DNA of 64,000 nt from Acidobacteriota bacterium (GCA_021730945.1 JAKFYH010000012.1:1-64000), one strand, 5' to 3'; shown: positions 52,051 through 59,762, counted from the first letter of the stretch. Made by a program: numbers and translations. The notes: generated from the sequence alone by a model not told the origin.

Positions 52051-55011
52051 GTGTTCGAAGAGTCATTCCTGTCGCAGGTGAGGCGGCTGATCGTTGGCGC
52101 TCGCATTCCGTCGCATCTCGCGCACCGCGAGCGCTTTTCCAGGGTCACCGGCCTGGCCGTGTTGTCATCGGATCCGCTGTCGTCGGTGGCCTACGCGACC
52201 GAGGAAATTCTGCGCGTCCTGACCATGGGCGGCATTGCCGCGCTGAGCCTGGTCACGCCGATTGGCGCGATCATCGCCGCCATGCTGGCGGTGGTGGTGT
52301 TTTCCTACCGGCAGACGATTCACGCATACCCGAATGGCGGCGGCGCCTACATGGTCGCCAAGGAGAATCTCGGTCGCATGCCCAGCCTGATCGCAGCGGC
52401 GGCACTGCTGATCGATTACGTGCTCACCGTCGCCGTCAGCATTGCCGCGGGGGTCGCGGCCATCACCTCGGCCGTGCCCGCCTGGCACCTGAACACGGTG
52501 GAAGTCTCGCTGGCCTTCGTGGCCCTGCTGACCATCGGCAACCTGCGCGGCGTCCGCGAGTCGGGACGGTTGTTTGCGGCGCCCACCTACTTCTTCATCG
52601 TCAGCATTCTCGCCATGCTCGGTGTCGGCGCGTGGCGCTACCTGGCGGGGAGCCTGGTGCCGATGCCGCTGCCGGCGGATGCGTTGCCCCTGGGGTCGGG
52701 CGGGGTCGATGCGCTGGGGCTGTTCGTGATCCTGACCGCGTTCTCGAACGGCTGCACCGCCATGACCGGGGTCGAAGCGGTCTCGAACGGGGTGCCGGCG
52801 TTCCGCCCACCCGAGAGCCGCAATGCCGCCGCCACGCTGGTCGCCATGGCGGTGATGTCGATCACCATGTTCATGGGGATTACGCTGCTGGCCCACGCAT
52901 ACGGGATCATCCCCAGTGCCACCGAGACGGTGGTGTCGCAGATCGCGCGCGGGACGTTCGGCGCCGGCAGCCCCCTTTACTATTCAGTCCAGGCGGCGAC
53001 CATGCTGATCCTGGTGCTGGCGGCGAATACCGCCTACGCTGATTTCCCCCGGCTGGCCTCGATCGTCGCGCGCGATGGCTTCCTGCCTCGGCAGTTCATG
53101 AACCAGGGCGACCGGCTCGCGTTCTCGAATGGCATCGTCATTCTGAGCGTCCTGGCGGGCCTGTTGCTGGTGGTGTTCGGCGGCGACACCCACTCGCTGA
53201 TCCCGTTGTACATGATTGGCGTATTCGTGTCGTTCACGCTGTCGCAGTCGGGCATGGTGGTGCACTGGTGGCGGCTGCGGACGAGCGGCTGGCGCAGCAG
53301 TGCGGCCATCAACGGCTTTGGCGCGATCGTGACCGGAATCGTGCTGCTGATCGTGGCGACGACCAAGGCGTTTGAGGGCGCGTGGATTGTGCTGGTGATG
53401 ATTCCGACCCTGGTCATGATCTTCACGGTGACCCGGCGTCATTACGACCACGTGGCCACCGAACTGACACTGCAGGACTGGCACCAGGAACCGGCCGGGC
53501 ACCACACGGTCATCGTGCCGATTGGCGGCATCCAGCGGGCCGTCGTCAAGGCGCTGCAATACGCGTGCACCCTGTCGGCCGACGTCCGGGCGGTCTATGT
53601 CGACATCGATCCGGCGGCCACGGCGAGCCTGCGGCAACAGTGGGATCGGTGGGGGCACGGGGTGGAGCTCGTCGTGCTGCCGTCGCCGTACCGGTCGTTG
53701 ATGGAGCCGCTGCTTGGCTATCTCGACCAGGTGCAGGCAGCCAGCCCGAACGGCTATCTCACCGTGATTCTGCCGGAGTTCATGCCGCGGCGTCTCTGGC
53801 ATCACTTGCTCCACAACCAGCACGCGTTGCTGATCAAGGGCGCGCTGCTGTTCAAGCCGAACGTGATCGTGACCAGCGTGCCGTTCCACCTGGGACGGCG
53901 GGCGGGAACCGCGGCGGTGGTGGCGCTCCTGGTTCTCGGTTCTGCAGCTGCTGCGTCGGCCGAACAAGCCCAACCCTCGGAGTCGTCGTGGCAGTGGGGC
54001 GGCTTTGCCGATGTCGGCGCGTTGTTCGACCTGGCCGATCCCGAGAACACCGTGTTTCGTGGTCGCGGCACCACCTGGCACCTCGGCCAGCCACACTTGA
54101 ACATGGCCGCCGTCGCGGTGAAGCGCAAGCCCTCACCGCTCTCACGCTGGGGCACCGAACTGTTGGCGCAGGCCGGCAAGGACAGCGAACTGTTTGCACT
54201 CTCGGCGACGGCGCCCAGTCTCGCGGGACACGAGTGGCTGCGACATGTCGGGCTGGCCAACGTCTCGTATCTCGCGCCGGCCGGCCACGGGCTGACGATT
54301 CAAGCCGGAATCTTCGCCAGCCTGATTGGCTACGATTCCCTGTATGCCAGGGACAACGCCAGCTACACGCGGCCCTGGAGCGCCGATTTCACGCCGTTCC
54401 TCATGATGGGCGTGAATGCCGCTTACCCGTTGTCGCCGCGGCTCACACTCACGGGTGCGGTGACGAATGGGTATTGGCACCTCGCCCACGCCAACAACGT
54501 CCCGAACGGCTCTGCTCAACTGGCCTTTCAGATTTCGCCCCAACTACTGCTCAAGGAGACGATCCTGGCCGGGCCGCATCAGGCCGCCACGTCGCCGTCG
54601 CGCTGGCGCTTTCTCTCTGACACGGTGGTCGAACGCCGCACTGAACGGGCAGTGGCGGCATTGGAATGGCAGGTGGCCACCGAGCGAATCGACTCGCCGG
54701 CCGGCGACCGGGCGTGGTGGCTCGCCGCGCAGGCGCCCATGCAGTGGATACCGTCTGAGCGGTGGAGCATGGCCCTGCGCCCCGAACTGGCCTGGGATTC
54801 CCAGGGCCGCTGGACGCTGGCTCGTCAGACCGTGATCGCCCTCACCACCACGCTGCAATATCGCGCCTCGTTTCCTCGAGCGGGCGCACAGCTCAGACTT
54901 GAGCACCGGGTCGATGTCTCGCGCGGGCCTGACGGCGGTTTTTTTCGCGGTGACGCCGGACGCAAGGCCACGCAGCACCTGCTGGTCCTGGCGTTGATCG
55001 CCAGCGTGTAA
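52051..55011 (+). CDS. KimA-like APC potassium permease fused in frame to an outer-membrane porin
   Basis: One 986-residue open frame. Residues 1-614 form an APC-superfamily permease (GLAVLSSDPLSSVAYATEEI, YPNGGGAYMVAKENLG, TAFSNGCTAMTGVEAVSNG) with about 12 helices and a C-terminal cytoplasmic domain that ends, as usual for the family, at NVIVTSVPFHL. The frame then continues without a stop into a second export signal (about 615-636; GRRAGTAAVVALLVLGSAAA) and a beta-barrel of about 350 residues (WQWGGFADVGALFDLADP) like OmpL/BBP2 porins. It begins at GTG with GGAGG 4 nt upstream. Internal initiation near GTG 53878 would separate the two parts. Confidence 0.8.
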   Translation: MFEESFLSQVRRLIVGARIPSHLAHRERFSRVTGLAVLSSDPLSSVAYATEEILRVLTMGGIAALSLVTPIGAIIAAMLAVVVFSYRQTIHAYPNGGGAYMVAKENLGRMPSLIAAAALLIDYVLTVAVSIAAGVAAITSAVPAWHLNTVEVSLAFVALLTIGNLRGVRESGRLFAAPTYFFIVSILAMLGVGAWRYLAGSLVPMPLPADALPLGSGGVDALGLFVILTAFSNGCTAMTGVEAVSNGVPAFRPPESRNAAATLVAMAVMSITMFMGITLLAHAYGIIPSATETVVSQIARGTFGAGSPLYYSVQAATMLILVLAANTAYADFPRLASIVARDGFLPRQFMNQGDRLAFSNGIVILSVLAGLLLVVFGGDTHSLIPLYMIGVFVSFTLSQSGMVVHWWRLRTSGWRSSAAINGFGAIVTGIVLLIVATTKAFEGAWIVLVMIPTLVMIFTVTRRHYDHVATELTLQDWHQEPAGHHTVIVPIGGIQRAVVKALQYACTLSADVRAVYVDIDPAATASLRQQWDRWGHGVELVVLPSPYRSLMEPLLGYLDQVQAASPNGYLTVILPEFMPRRLWHHLLHNQHALLIKGALLFKPNVIVTSVPFHLGRRAGTAAVVALLVLGSAAAASAEQAQPSESSWQWGGFADVGALFDLADPENTVFRGRGTTWHLGQPHLNMAAVAVKRKPSPLSRWGTELLAQAGKDSELFALSATAPSLAGHEWLRHVGLANVSYLAPAGHGLTIQAGIFASLIGYDSLYARDNASYTRPWSADFTPFLMMGVNAAYPLSPRLTLTGAVTNGYWHLAHANNVPNGSAQLAFQISPQLLLKETILAGPHQAATSPSRWRFLSDTVVERRTERAVAALEWQVATERIDSPAGDRAWWLAAQAPMQWIPSERWSMALRPELAWDSQGRWTLARQTVIALTTTLQYRASFPRAGAQLRLEHRVDVSRGPDGGFFRGDAGRKATQHLLVLALIASV

Positions 55012-55128
55012 GGCAGTCGTGTGGCTCGTGATAGCTGCTGCTGGCCGAAGTTCTTGCCCGTCAGCGAGACCAGGTGGAATTGCCTGTTAAGGGTGGTCAC
55101 AGGACGGATTCCAGCCGCCTGCCCCTGC

Positions 55129-55134
55129 TAAGAT
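55129..55134 (+). promoter_or_regulatory. -10 box of tRNA-Arg(TCT)
   Basis: TAAGAT lies 8 nt before the tRNA 5' end. The -35 region is weak. Confidence 0.4.
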
Positions 55135-55142
55135 TGCCAGAC

Positions 55143-55219
55143 GCGCCCGTAGCTCAGTTGGATAGAGCACCGACCTTCTAAGTCGGGGGTCCCAGGTTCG
55201 ATCCCTGGCGGGCGCGCCA
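55143..55219 (+). tRNA. tRNA-Arg (anticodon TCT)
   Basis: Acceptor GCGCCCG/CGGGCGC, D arm GCTC...GAGC, anticodon stem CCGAC/GTCGG with loop CTTCTAA (TCT, codon AGA), T arm CCAGG/CCTGG with loop TTCGATC, encoded CCA. The last 20 nt recur twice downstream at exact 100-nt steps. Confidence 0.96.
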
Positions 55220-55418
55220 ATTCACTTCGTGACTTGGCTGCTCCCGCCAGGGCTCGGGTTCAAGCCGCTCCTTCGCTAACGCTCGGAGCGAGCCAGTGCG
55301 ATCCCTGGCGGGCGCGCCACCTCGCTTTGCGACGTCGGCGCTCCCGCCAGAGCTCGGGTTCAAGCCGCTCCTTCGCTAACGCTCGGAGCGAGCCAGTGCG
55401 ATCCCTGGCGGGCGCGCA
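55220..55418. repeat. two 100-nt tandem units carrying the tRNA-Arg 3' end
   Basis: GATCCCTGGCGGGCGCGCCA (the tRNA 3' end) recurs at 55300-55319 and, shortened by one C, at 55400-55418. Each unit also carries CTCCCGCCAG(G/A)GCTCGGG, the complement of the T-arm side, and a hairpin GCTCC...GGAGC. The first 20 nt of the units are less alike. No integrase or cargo lies between copies. Confidence 0.8.
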
Positions 55419-55431
55419 CCAAGGAGTAACT

Positions 55432-55917
55432 ATGAAAATGTTCAGCATTGCCATCGCGATCGTGATCCTGACGGGAGCCATGCGGGCGCAGGCGCCCGCG
55501 CCGCCACCACCGACCGACCGCACCAAGGCCACGGTCTTCACCGCCGCCCAACTGCAGGCCGGAATGGCCAAGCTGCCGGCCGATCGGCCGGCGTCGTCGG
55601 TCCGGGTGTTCTCGCTGGCCCCCTACAATGTCGGCGTGGAGCGGCGGATGCCGTTGCCGCAGGGCGCATCGCTGCACGAGGCGCAGGCCGAGCTGTTCTA
55701 CGTCATCGAGGGGGCGGCGACCATGCTGACTGGTGGGACGTTGGTGGCGCCGACGCGCAACGGCACCAACCTGTCGGGAACCGGCATCGAGGGCGGAACC
55801 CGGAACCCCTTCCAGAAGGGCGACTTCATCATGGTGCCCTCGGGCGTGCCGCACCAGTTCGTCGATCTCACCTCGCCGGTGCAGGTCATGTCGATGTACC
55901 TGCCCAATCCGCAATAG
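55432..55917 (+). CDS. secreted cupin-domain protein
   Basis: A 161-residue exported protein with signal peptide (MKMFSIAIAIVILTGAMRAQA). A single cupin barrel is seen at about residues 70-155: motif 1 SLHEAQAELFYVIEGAATML and motif 2 GDFIMVPSGVPHQFVDL supply the His/Glu metal ligands. The function may be isomerase, dioxygenase or binding. The AAGGAG ribosome site begins directly where the tRNA-derived repeat ends. Confidence 0.85.
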   Translation: MKMFSIAIAIVILTGAMRAQAPAPPPPTDRTKATVFTAAQLQAGMAKLPADRPASSVRVFSLAPYNVGVERRMPLPQGASLHEAQAELFYVIEGAATMLTGGTLVAPTRNGTNLSGTGIEGGTRNPFQKGDFIMVPSGVPHQFVDLTSPVQVMSMYLPNPQ

Positions 55918-55930
55918 CCACGGCGAGGCG

Positions 55931-56275
55931 CTAGCCCTTGATGGCGTAGCCCTTCTGGCGGAACACGTCGCGGACGCGGTCGCGCAGGTCGCCCTGGATC
56001 TCCACGGTGTCGTCGCGCACCGCGCCGCCGCTGCCGCAGGCGCGCTTCAGCTCTCCGCACAGCTCTTTCAGGAACGCCGCGTTGCGTGGCAGGTCGTAGA
56101 CCACCGTCACCGACTTGCCACCACGTCCCGCCTTCTCAAGCCGGATCTTGGCGACGATGCGCGGCGGCACCGGCTGGTCGATGCCCTTCTGTTTGCTGCA
56201 CTGGCAGTTGCCCACCGGCCATCCGCACTTCGGGCACGTCTGAGTCTTATCGGTGGAGTAGACGAGGCGGGACAT
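55931..56275 (-). CDS. SUI1/YciH family translation factor
   Basis: A 114-residue protein. An N-terminal four-cysteine knuckle (CPKCGWPVGNCQC) is followed by the SUI1 domain with RGGKSVTVVYDLPRNAAFLKE, CGSGGAVRDDTVEIQGD and VRDVFRQKGYAIKG. YciH homologues bind the small ribosomal subunit and influence start-codon choice. That is of interest here because many genes of this genome look leaderless. Confidence 0.93.
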   Translation of the reverse strand: MSRLVYSTDKTQTCPKCGWPVGNCQCSKQKGIDQPVPPRIVAKIRLEKAGRGGKSVTVVYDLPRNAAFLKELCGELKRACGSGGAVRDDTVEIQGDLRDRVRDVFRQKGYAIKG

Positions 56276-56312
56276 TAGATGAATAAATCAGATTTGATGA
56301 ACTGGTGAGCTG

Positions 56313-56432
56313 GTGATGTGATGATCGAACTCAGGATCGATCGATCTGGTGGTCTGTTGAACCATCTTGCGATCGACAGACCGGTCAACAGTTCGTCACA
56401 TCGAGCGATCAACTGCTCGATCATCACATCAC
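56313..56432. repeat. 16-nt perfect inverted repeat enclosing an AT-richer gap
   Basis: GTGATGTGATGATCGA (56313-56328) and TCGATCATCACATCAC (56417-56432) are exact inverses. The enclosed 88 nt hold further dyads (GGTCTGTTGA / GGTCAACAG, GATCGATCGATC). The intergenic region (56276-56469) has no supported gene. Confidence 0.6.
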
Positions 56433-56469
56433 GAGACCACGAGATCGCGAAATGTCTCGACCGGCCGCT

Positions 56470-57039
56470 CTATTTGATGAAGGTAAATTTGGCGGAACCG
56501 CTGGCCGTGCCCGAGAAGGGCCACAGCGAGGCGGTGCTGCGCGGGCGCGCATCGGCTCGGACCTGGACGTAGTATTCGCGGTTGGCCTCGAGCACCTTGG
56601 TGTCGAACAGCGGCAGGCGATCGAAGTGGGTGACCATCTGCGCCACCTGGTCGGGGTCTTCCACCACGAACGACTCGGCCACACGGCCGTCAAGGGACTG
56701 CGAAATCGTGTGGCGGCGCGTGAGGTTGTCGTAGTCGACGCTGGTCGAAACCACCACCGAAGCCACCGTGCGATCGACCCAGGCCGGTACCTTGAGCTTG
56801 AGCTCGACGGAGTAGGTGAACACCGTGCGCAGGCCACTTTGCACGACGGCCTTCATCTCGTCGGTCAGGCCGCCGTCCAGAGAAAACGTCACCAGCACCT
56901 GGCCGTCGCGAATCAACGGGCGCACACGCAGCGTTTCGGCTGGCTGGGCCGCGGCAGGGACCGCCGACACGATCAGCATGCCGAGCAGGCAGACCGCTCT
57001 CACGAGGTTTTGGGCGTAGTACGGACGGGTTGGGTTCAT
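56470..57039 (-). CDS. secreted DUF4390 protein
   Basis: A 189-residue exported protein with signal peptide ending SAVPAAAQ. The mature part matches DUF4390: VRPLIRDGQVLVTFSLDGGLTDEMKAVVQSGLRTVFTYSVELK, then DNLTRRHTISQSLDGRVAESFVVED and TASLWPFSGTASGSAKFTFIK. In proteobacteria DUF4390 genes neighbour two-component kinase genes; here it is alone and divergent from a serine-hydrolase homologue. ATG 57039 is chosen next to GTG 57042. Confidence 0.82.
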   Translation of the reverse strand: MNPTRPYYAQNLVRAVCLLGMLIVSAVPAAAQPAETLRVRPLIRDGQVLVTFSLDGGLTDEMKAVVQSGLRTVFTYSVELKLKVPAWVDRTVASVVVSTSVDYDNLTRRHTISQSLDGRVAESFVVEDPDQVAQMVTHFDRLPLFDTKVLEANREYYVQVRADARPRSTASLWPFSGTASGSAKFTFIK

Positions 57040-57096
57040 CACCTAAATCGAACTTCCGGCAGACTTTAGCACACGAAACGGCTAATTCGGACTGAT

Positions 57097-57110
57097 ATGA
57101 TCCAGATCAA
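57097..57110. promoter_or_regulatory. FNR/CRP-like half-palindromic box
   Basis: ATGATCCAGATCAA matches TTGATNNNNATCAA at nine of ten specified positions and lies between two divergent genes, 12 nt before the ATG at 57123. No such regulator is in the window, so this rests on the motif alone. Confidence 0.3.
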
Positions 57111-57122
57111 GCCCGGAATTTA

Positions 57123-58181
57123 ATGAAACTCCGCCTATTTTCGCTGATCGCGGCGCTCGGCGCCAGCATTTTGCTGGTTCCGGCCGGATCTGCCCAGGAA
57201 TTGCCCTACCAGATCTTCGAGCGCTACCTGGAACCGCTGGCTCAACAGATCGGCATGCCCGGGCTATCGGCCGTGATCGTCCGCAACGGCCGCATCGAGT
57301 GGGAGAAGGGCTACGGGCACGCCGACCTCGAAAACAAGATTTCGGCGACCCCGGACACCCCTTATCCGATTGGCGGTGTCACCCAAGCCATGACCGCGGT
57401 GCTGCTCGGCGTGTGCACCGACCGGCACCTGCTTGACGTCGATACCGGCATCCGCCGCTGGGTGCCCACCTTTCCGAGTGATGCCTCCGTGCGCCAGGTT
57501 CTGGCCCACGCCTCCGAGGGCCGCTTCGTATTCGACGCGGCGCGCTACCTGGCGCTGACGGCCGTGGTCGAACAGTGCCTGGGCAAGCCGTATCGCGTGG
57601 CGGTCGCCGACGAGCTGCTTGAACGCCTGGCGCTGACCGCATCGGTGCCCGGCCTCGACCTGGGCCAGGCGTCCGGCCAGGCGGCCCGCGAGTTGTTCGA
57701 CGCCGACCGCATCAGCCGCTACCAGCGGCAGTTGGCGCGCGTTGCAGTGCCGTACCGCATCGATCGATCGGGCCGCGCCGTGCGATCCGAGTATCCCGAC
57801 TACGGCGTCGACGCCTCGGGCGGCATGGTGTCGACGGCACGCGATCTCGCGCTGTTTGAATCCGAGCTCGATGACGACAACGGGGTGCCGCTCAGCCTGA
57901 GCACGCTCACCAAGATGTGGACGCCCTTCGTCTCGAGCGACGGCGTGGCGACGCCCACCGGCCAGGGCTGGTTCGTCCAGACGTCGTCCAACGTGCGGTT
58001 GGTGTGGACCTTCGGCCACATCCCCGACGCGGCGTCCGCCCTCATCCTGAAGATGCCGTCGAAACGCCTCACCCTGGTGTTGCTCGCCAACAGCGGCGGC
58101 CTGGCCGACACCTACCGCCTCGAACAGGGCGACATCGCCAATTCGCCGTTTGTGAAGATCTTCCTGCGGCTCTTCATCTAG
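57123..58181 (+). CDS. serine beta-lactamase-like protein lacking the catalytic Ser and Lys
   Basis: A 352-residue exported protein of the class C beta-lactamase/PBP fold with signal peptide (MKLRLFSLIAALGASILLVPAGSA). The fold start is normal (IGMPGLSAVIVRNGRIEWEKGYGHADLE), but the active-site motif expected as IGSVTKxxTA reads IGGVTQAMTA: Gly for Ser and Gln for Lys. The later Tyr motif is also altered (RFVFDAARYLAL). It therefore cannot act by the standard acyl-enzyme mechanism and may be a binding protein. It ends 14 nt before the next gene. Confidence 0.8.
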   Translation: MKLRLFSLIAALGASILLVPAGSAQELPYQIFERYLEPLAQQIGMPGLSAVIVRNGRIEWEKGYGHADLENKISATPDTPYPIGGVTQAMTAVLLGVCTDRHLLDVDTGIRRWVPTFPSDASVRQVLAHASEGRFVFDAARYLALTAVVEQCLGKPYRVAVADELLERLALTASVPGLDLGQASGQAARELFDADRISRYQRQLARVAVPYRIDRSGRAVRSEYPDYGVDASGGMVSTARDLALFESELDDDNGVPLSLSTLTKMWTPFVSSDGVATPTGQGWFVQTSSNVRLVWTFGHIPDAASALILKMPSKRLTLVLLANSGGLADTYRLEQGDIANSPFVKIFLRLFI

Positions 58182-58195
58182 ACTGCGACTGCGGC

Positions 58196-58801
58196 ATGCC
58201 CCCAGCCTTCCCTCGCGCCACCGTGCTGTGCCTGGCGCTGATGGCATTTGCCACACCCGCGCGCGCACAGGATATTTTCGCCACGCCCTTCATGGGCATC
58301 AAGTTTGGCGGCGGCACCTCGATCGTGGACCTGGAGATCGCGGCCGGACAGAAGGCCCTCACCATGGGTGCCTCGGTCGTGGTGCTGGGCGACGGCATCG
58401 TCGGCTACGAGGCCGACTTTGGCTATGTGCCGAACTACTTCAAGCGCGCGGCCAGCCTGCCGCTGATCAAGCCTGGTAGCTACGCGCTCGACCTGAGCGG
58501 CGGGGTGATCGCCGCCTTGCCGGCGGGCGTCACCGGCGGCGGCCTGCGGCCTTACGTCGTCGGCGCGGTAGGCCTGATCAATGCGCAGGCGGCCGACTTG
58601 CTGGAGGTGTTCGTGATTCGCCGGACGGTTCCGGGCTTCAAGCTCGGCATCGGCGCCCAGGGCCTGCTGACCAACAACGTTGGGGTGCGCTTCGATCTCC
58701 GCCACGTTCGCAGCTTCACGGGTGACGATGGGTCGCTGGCCCGGGTGGGGCGGCGCATCAGCTATTCGCGGTTCACGATCGGCTTGCTACTTCGCCTGTA
58801 G
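58196..58801 (+). CDS. small outer-membrane beta-barrel protein
   Basis: A 201-residue exported protein: signal peptide MPPAFPRATVLCLALMAFATPARA, then eight or more amphipathic strands (ATPFMGIKFGGGTSI, LTMGASVVVLGDGIVGYEADFGYVP, YALDLSGGVIAAL, RPYVVGAVGLINA, FKLGIGAQGLLTNNVGVRFDLRHVRSF) and a last strand SYSRFTIGLLLRL. The pattern fits OmpW/OmpA-like eight-strand barrels. It lies 14 nt after the dead serine hydrolase homologue and probably shares its transcript. Confidence 0.75.
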   Translation: MPPAFPRATVLCLALMAFATPARAQDIFATPFMGIKFGGGTSIVDLEIAAGQKALTMGASVVVLGDGIVGYEADFGYVPNYFKRAASLPLIKPGSYALDLSGGVIAALPAGVTGGGLRPYVVGAVGLINAQAADLLEVFVIRRTVPGFKLGIGAQGLLTNNVGVRFDLRHVRSFTGDDGSLARVGRRISYSRFTIGLLLRL

Positions 58802-58804
58802 ATC

Positions 58805-58863
58805 ACAAGAGATCAGGAGACAAAGAGAAAGAGTCCATTCCTCCCTATCTTCTGATCTCTTGT
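58805..58863. terminator. long-loop inverted repeat between convergent genes
   Basis: ACAAGAGATCAG (58805-58816) and CTGATCTCTTGT (58852-58863) pair perfectly over 12 bp with a 35-nt loop, just after one stop and just before the convergent stop at 58869. It may stop both transcripts. Confidence 0.45.
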
Positions 58864-58868
58864 AGTCT

Positions 58869-59444
58869 TCACGCCCGGCCGGCGAATTCGCGGGTCTCGG
58901 TGTGCACCTTCACCAGTTCGCCTTCCTTGATGAACAGCGGCACCTGAATCTCCATGCCGGTCTCGAGCACTGCGGGCTTGGTCACGCTGCCGCTGGCGGT
59001 GTTGCCGCGCACGCCCATCTCGGTCGAGGCCACCTTCAGTTCCACGTGCGGCGGAAAGATGATGCCGATCGGCTGGCCGTTGTAGCGGTGAATCTGCACT
59101 TCCACGTTGTCCACCAGCAGGCCGCGATCCTCGCCGAGGATATCGGCGCCGAGGGTCAGGGTCTCGAACGACGTCTGATCCATGAAGTGGAAGCCGTCGC
59201 CATCGGCGTAGGAGAAGGTGGCCGCCGACATAACCAGATCCGGTTCGGCGAACTTCTCCCCGGCCTTGAAGGTCTTGTCGAACACGGCGCGGGTGAGCAG
59301 GTTGCGCATCTTCAGCCTGACCAGGGTTTGCCCGCCACGGGCGGTCGGCTTTGACACCTCGACGTCCAGGCAGTGGTAGGGGGCGCTTTCGTATTCAAAG
59401 TACGCCTTGCGCTTGATCTCGATCGCTTCCATCAGTGCGGCCAT
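58869..59444 (-). CDS. elongation factor P family protein, EfpL/YeiP-like
   Basis: A 191-residue three-domain EF-P homologue that should rescue ribosomes stalled on proline-rich sequences. The modified-loop region reads SKPTARGGQTLVRLKMRN: two residues longer than in EF-P (KPGKG) and matching the PTARG loop of EfpL (YeiP), with Arg at the tip. Other YeiP-like points are FSYADGDGFHFMD and an ending ETREFAGRA. No modification enzyme gene (epmA, earP) is in the window. TAGAAT lies 6 nt before the ATG. Confidence 0.87.
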   Translation of the reverse strand: MAALMEAIEIKRKAYFEYESAPYHCLDVEVSKPTARGGQTLVRLKMRNLLTRAVFDKTFKAGEKFAEPDLVMSAATFSYADGDGFHFMDQTSFETLTLGADILGEDRGLLVDNVEVQIHRYNGQPIGIIFPPHVELKVASTEMGVRGNTASGSVTKPAVLETGMEIQVPLFIKEGELVKVHTETREFAGRA

Positions 59445-59466
59445 CTCACCATTCTATCAAGGGAAA

Positions 59467-59504
59467 GGTGCTGAGGTGCTGGGGTGCTGGGGTGCTAAAG
59501 TGCG
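59467..59504. repeat. GTGCTGGG tandem repeat, 8-nt unit
   Basis: Units GTGCTGAG, GTGCTGGG, GTGCTGGG and GTGCTAAA lie between the EfpL-like start and the ribosome-binding site of the selenoprotein gene. Confidence 0.75.
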
Positions 59505-59518
59505 GGGAGGACATACGC

Positions 59519-59752
59519 ATGATTCGCATTCGCTACTGCGAGGCTTGAAACTACCTGCCGCGCGCCTCCCGGGTGGCGGCGCTGATCGAGCAGGAGACTG
59601 GGCTGGCCGCCGAACTCGAGGTTGGTGGGCGCGGAGAATTGAGCGTCTGGGTGAACGGCCAGAAGGTCGCACACAAGGATCACCGGGGTTTCCCGGCCGA
59701 CGGGGCGCTGATGGCGGCGGTGCGCGCGGCGCTGGCGGCGCCCGGCGCCTGA
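59519..59752 (+). CDS. SelW-like (SelT/SelW/SelH, Rdx family) selenoprotein with in-frame UGA
   Basis: A 77-residue redox protein readable only if UGA at 59546-59548 is selenocysteine: [19 protein letters not shown]. The CxxU motif right after the first beta strand is the hallmark of the Rdx family, and the rest fits it too ([37 protein letters not shown], then a final helix). The frame stays open after the UGA up to TGA 59750-59752. GGGGAGG lies 8 nt before the ATG. A hairpin able to serve as bacterial SECIS begins 8 nt after the UGA. It lies 10 nt before fumC. A point-mutated pseudogene is the alternative. Confidence 0.85.
59557..59580 (+). promoter_or_regulatory. putative SECIS hairpin
   Basis: GCCGC pairs with GCGGC, a G is bulged, then CGCC pairs with GGTG around the loop TCCCG. 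The loop is about 20 nt after the UGA, the range used by bacterial SelB. It is coding, as bacterial SECIS elements are. Confidence 0.5.
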
Positions 59753-59762
59753 GGGGCAGCCG

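Noticed and set aside
56318-56572. An 84-residue plus-strand frame across the intergenic inverted repeat
   Set aside because: It runs into the antisense of the DUF4390 gene and is made mainly of repeat sequence.
59519-59752. Initial reading as a pseudogene or frameshifted fragment because of the early TGA
   Set aside because: The TGA falls exactly at the U of a CxxU motif, the rest of the frame is intact and matches the Rdx family, and there is a good ribosome-binding site; selenocysteine is the simpler reading.
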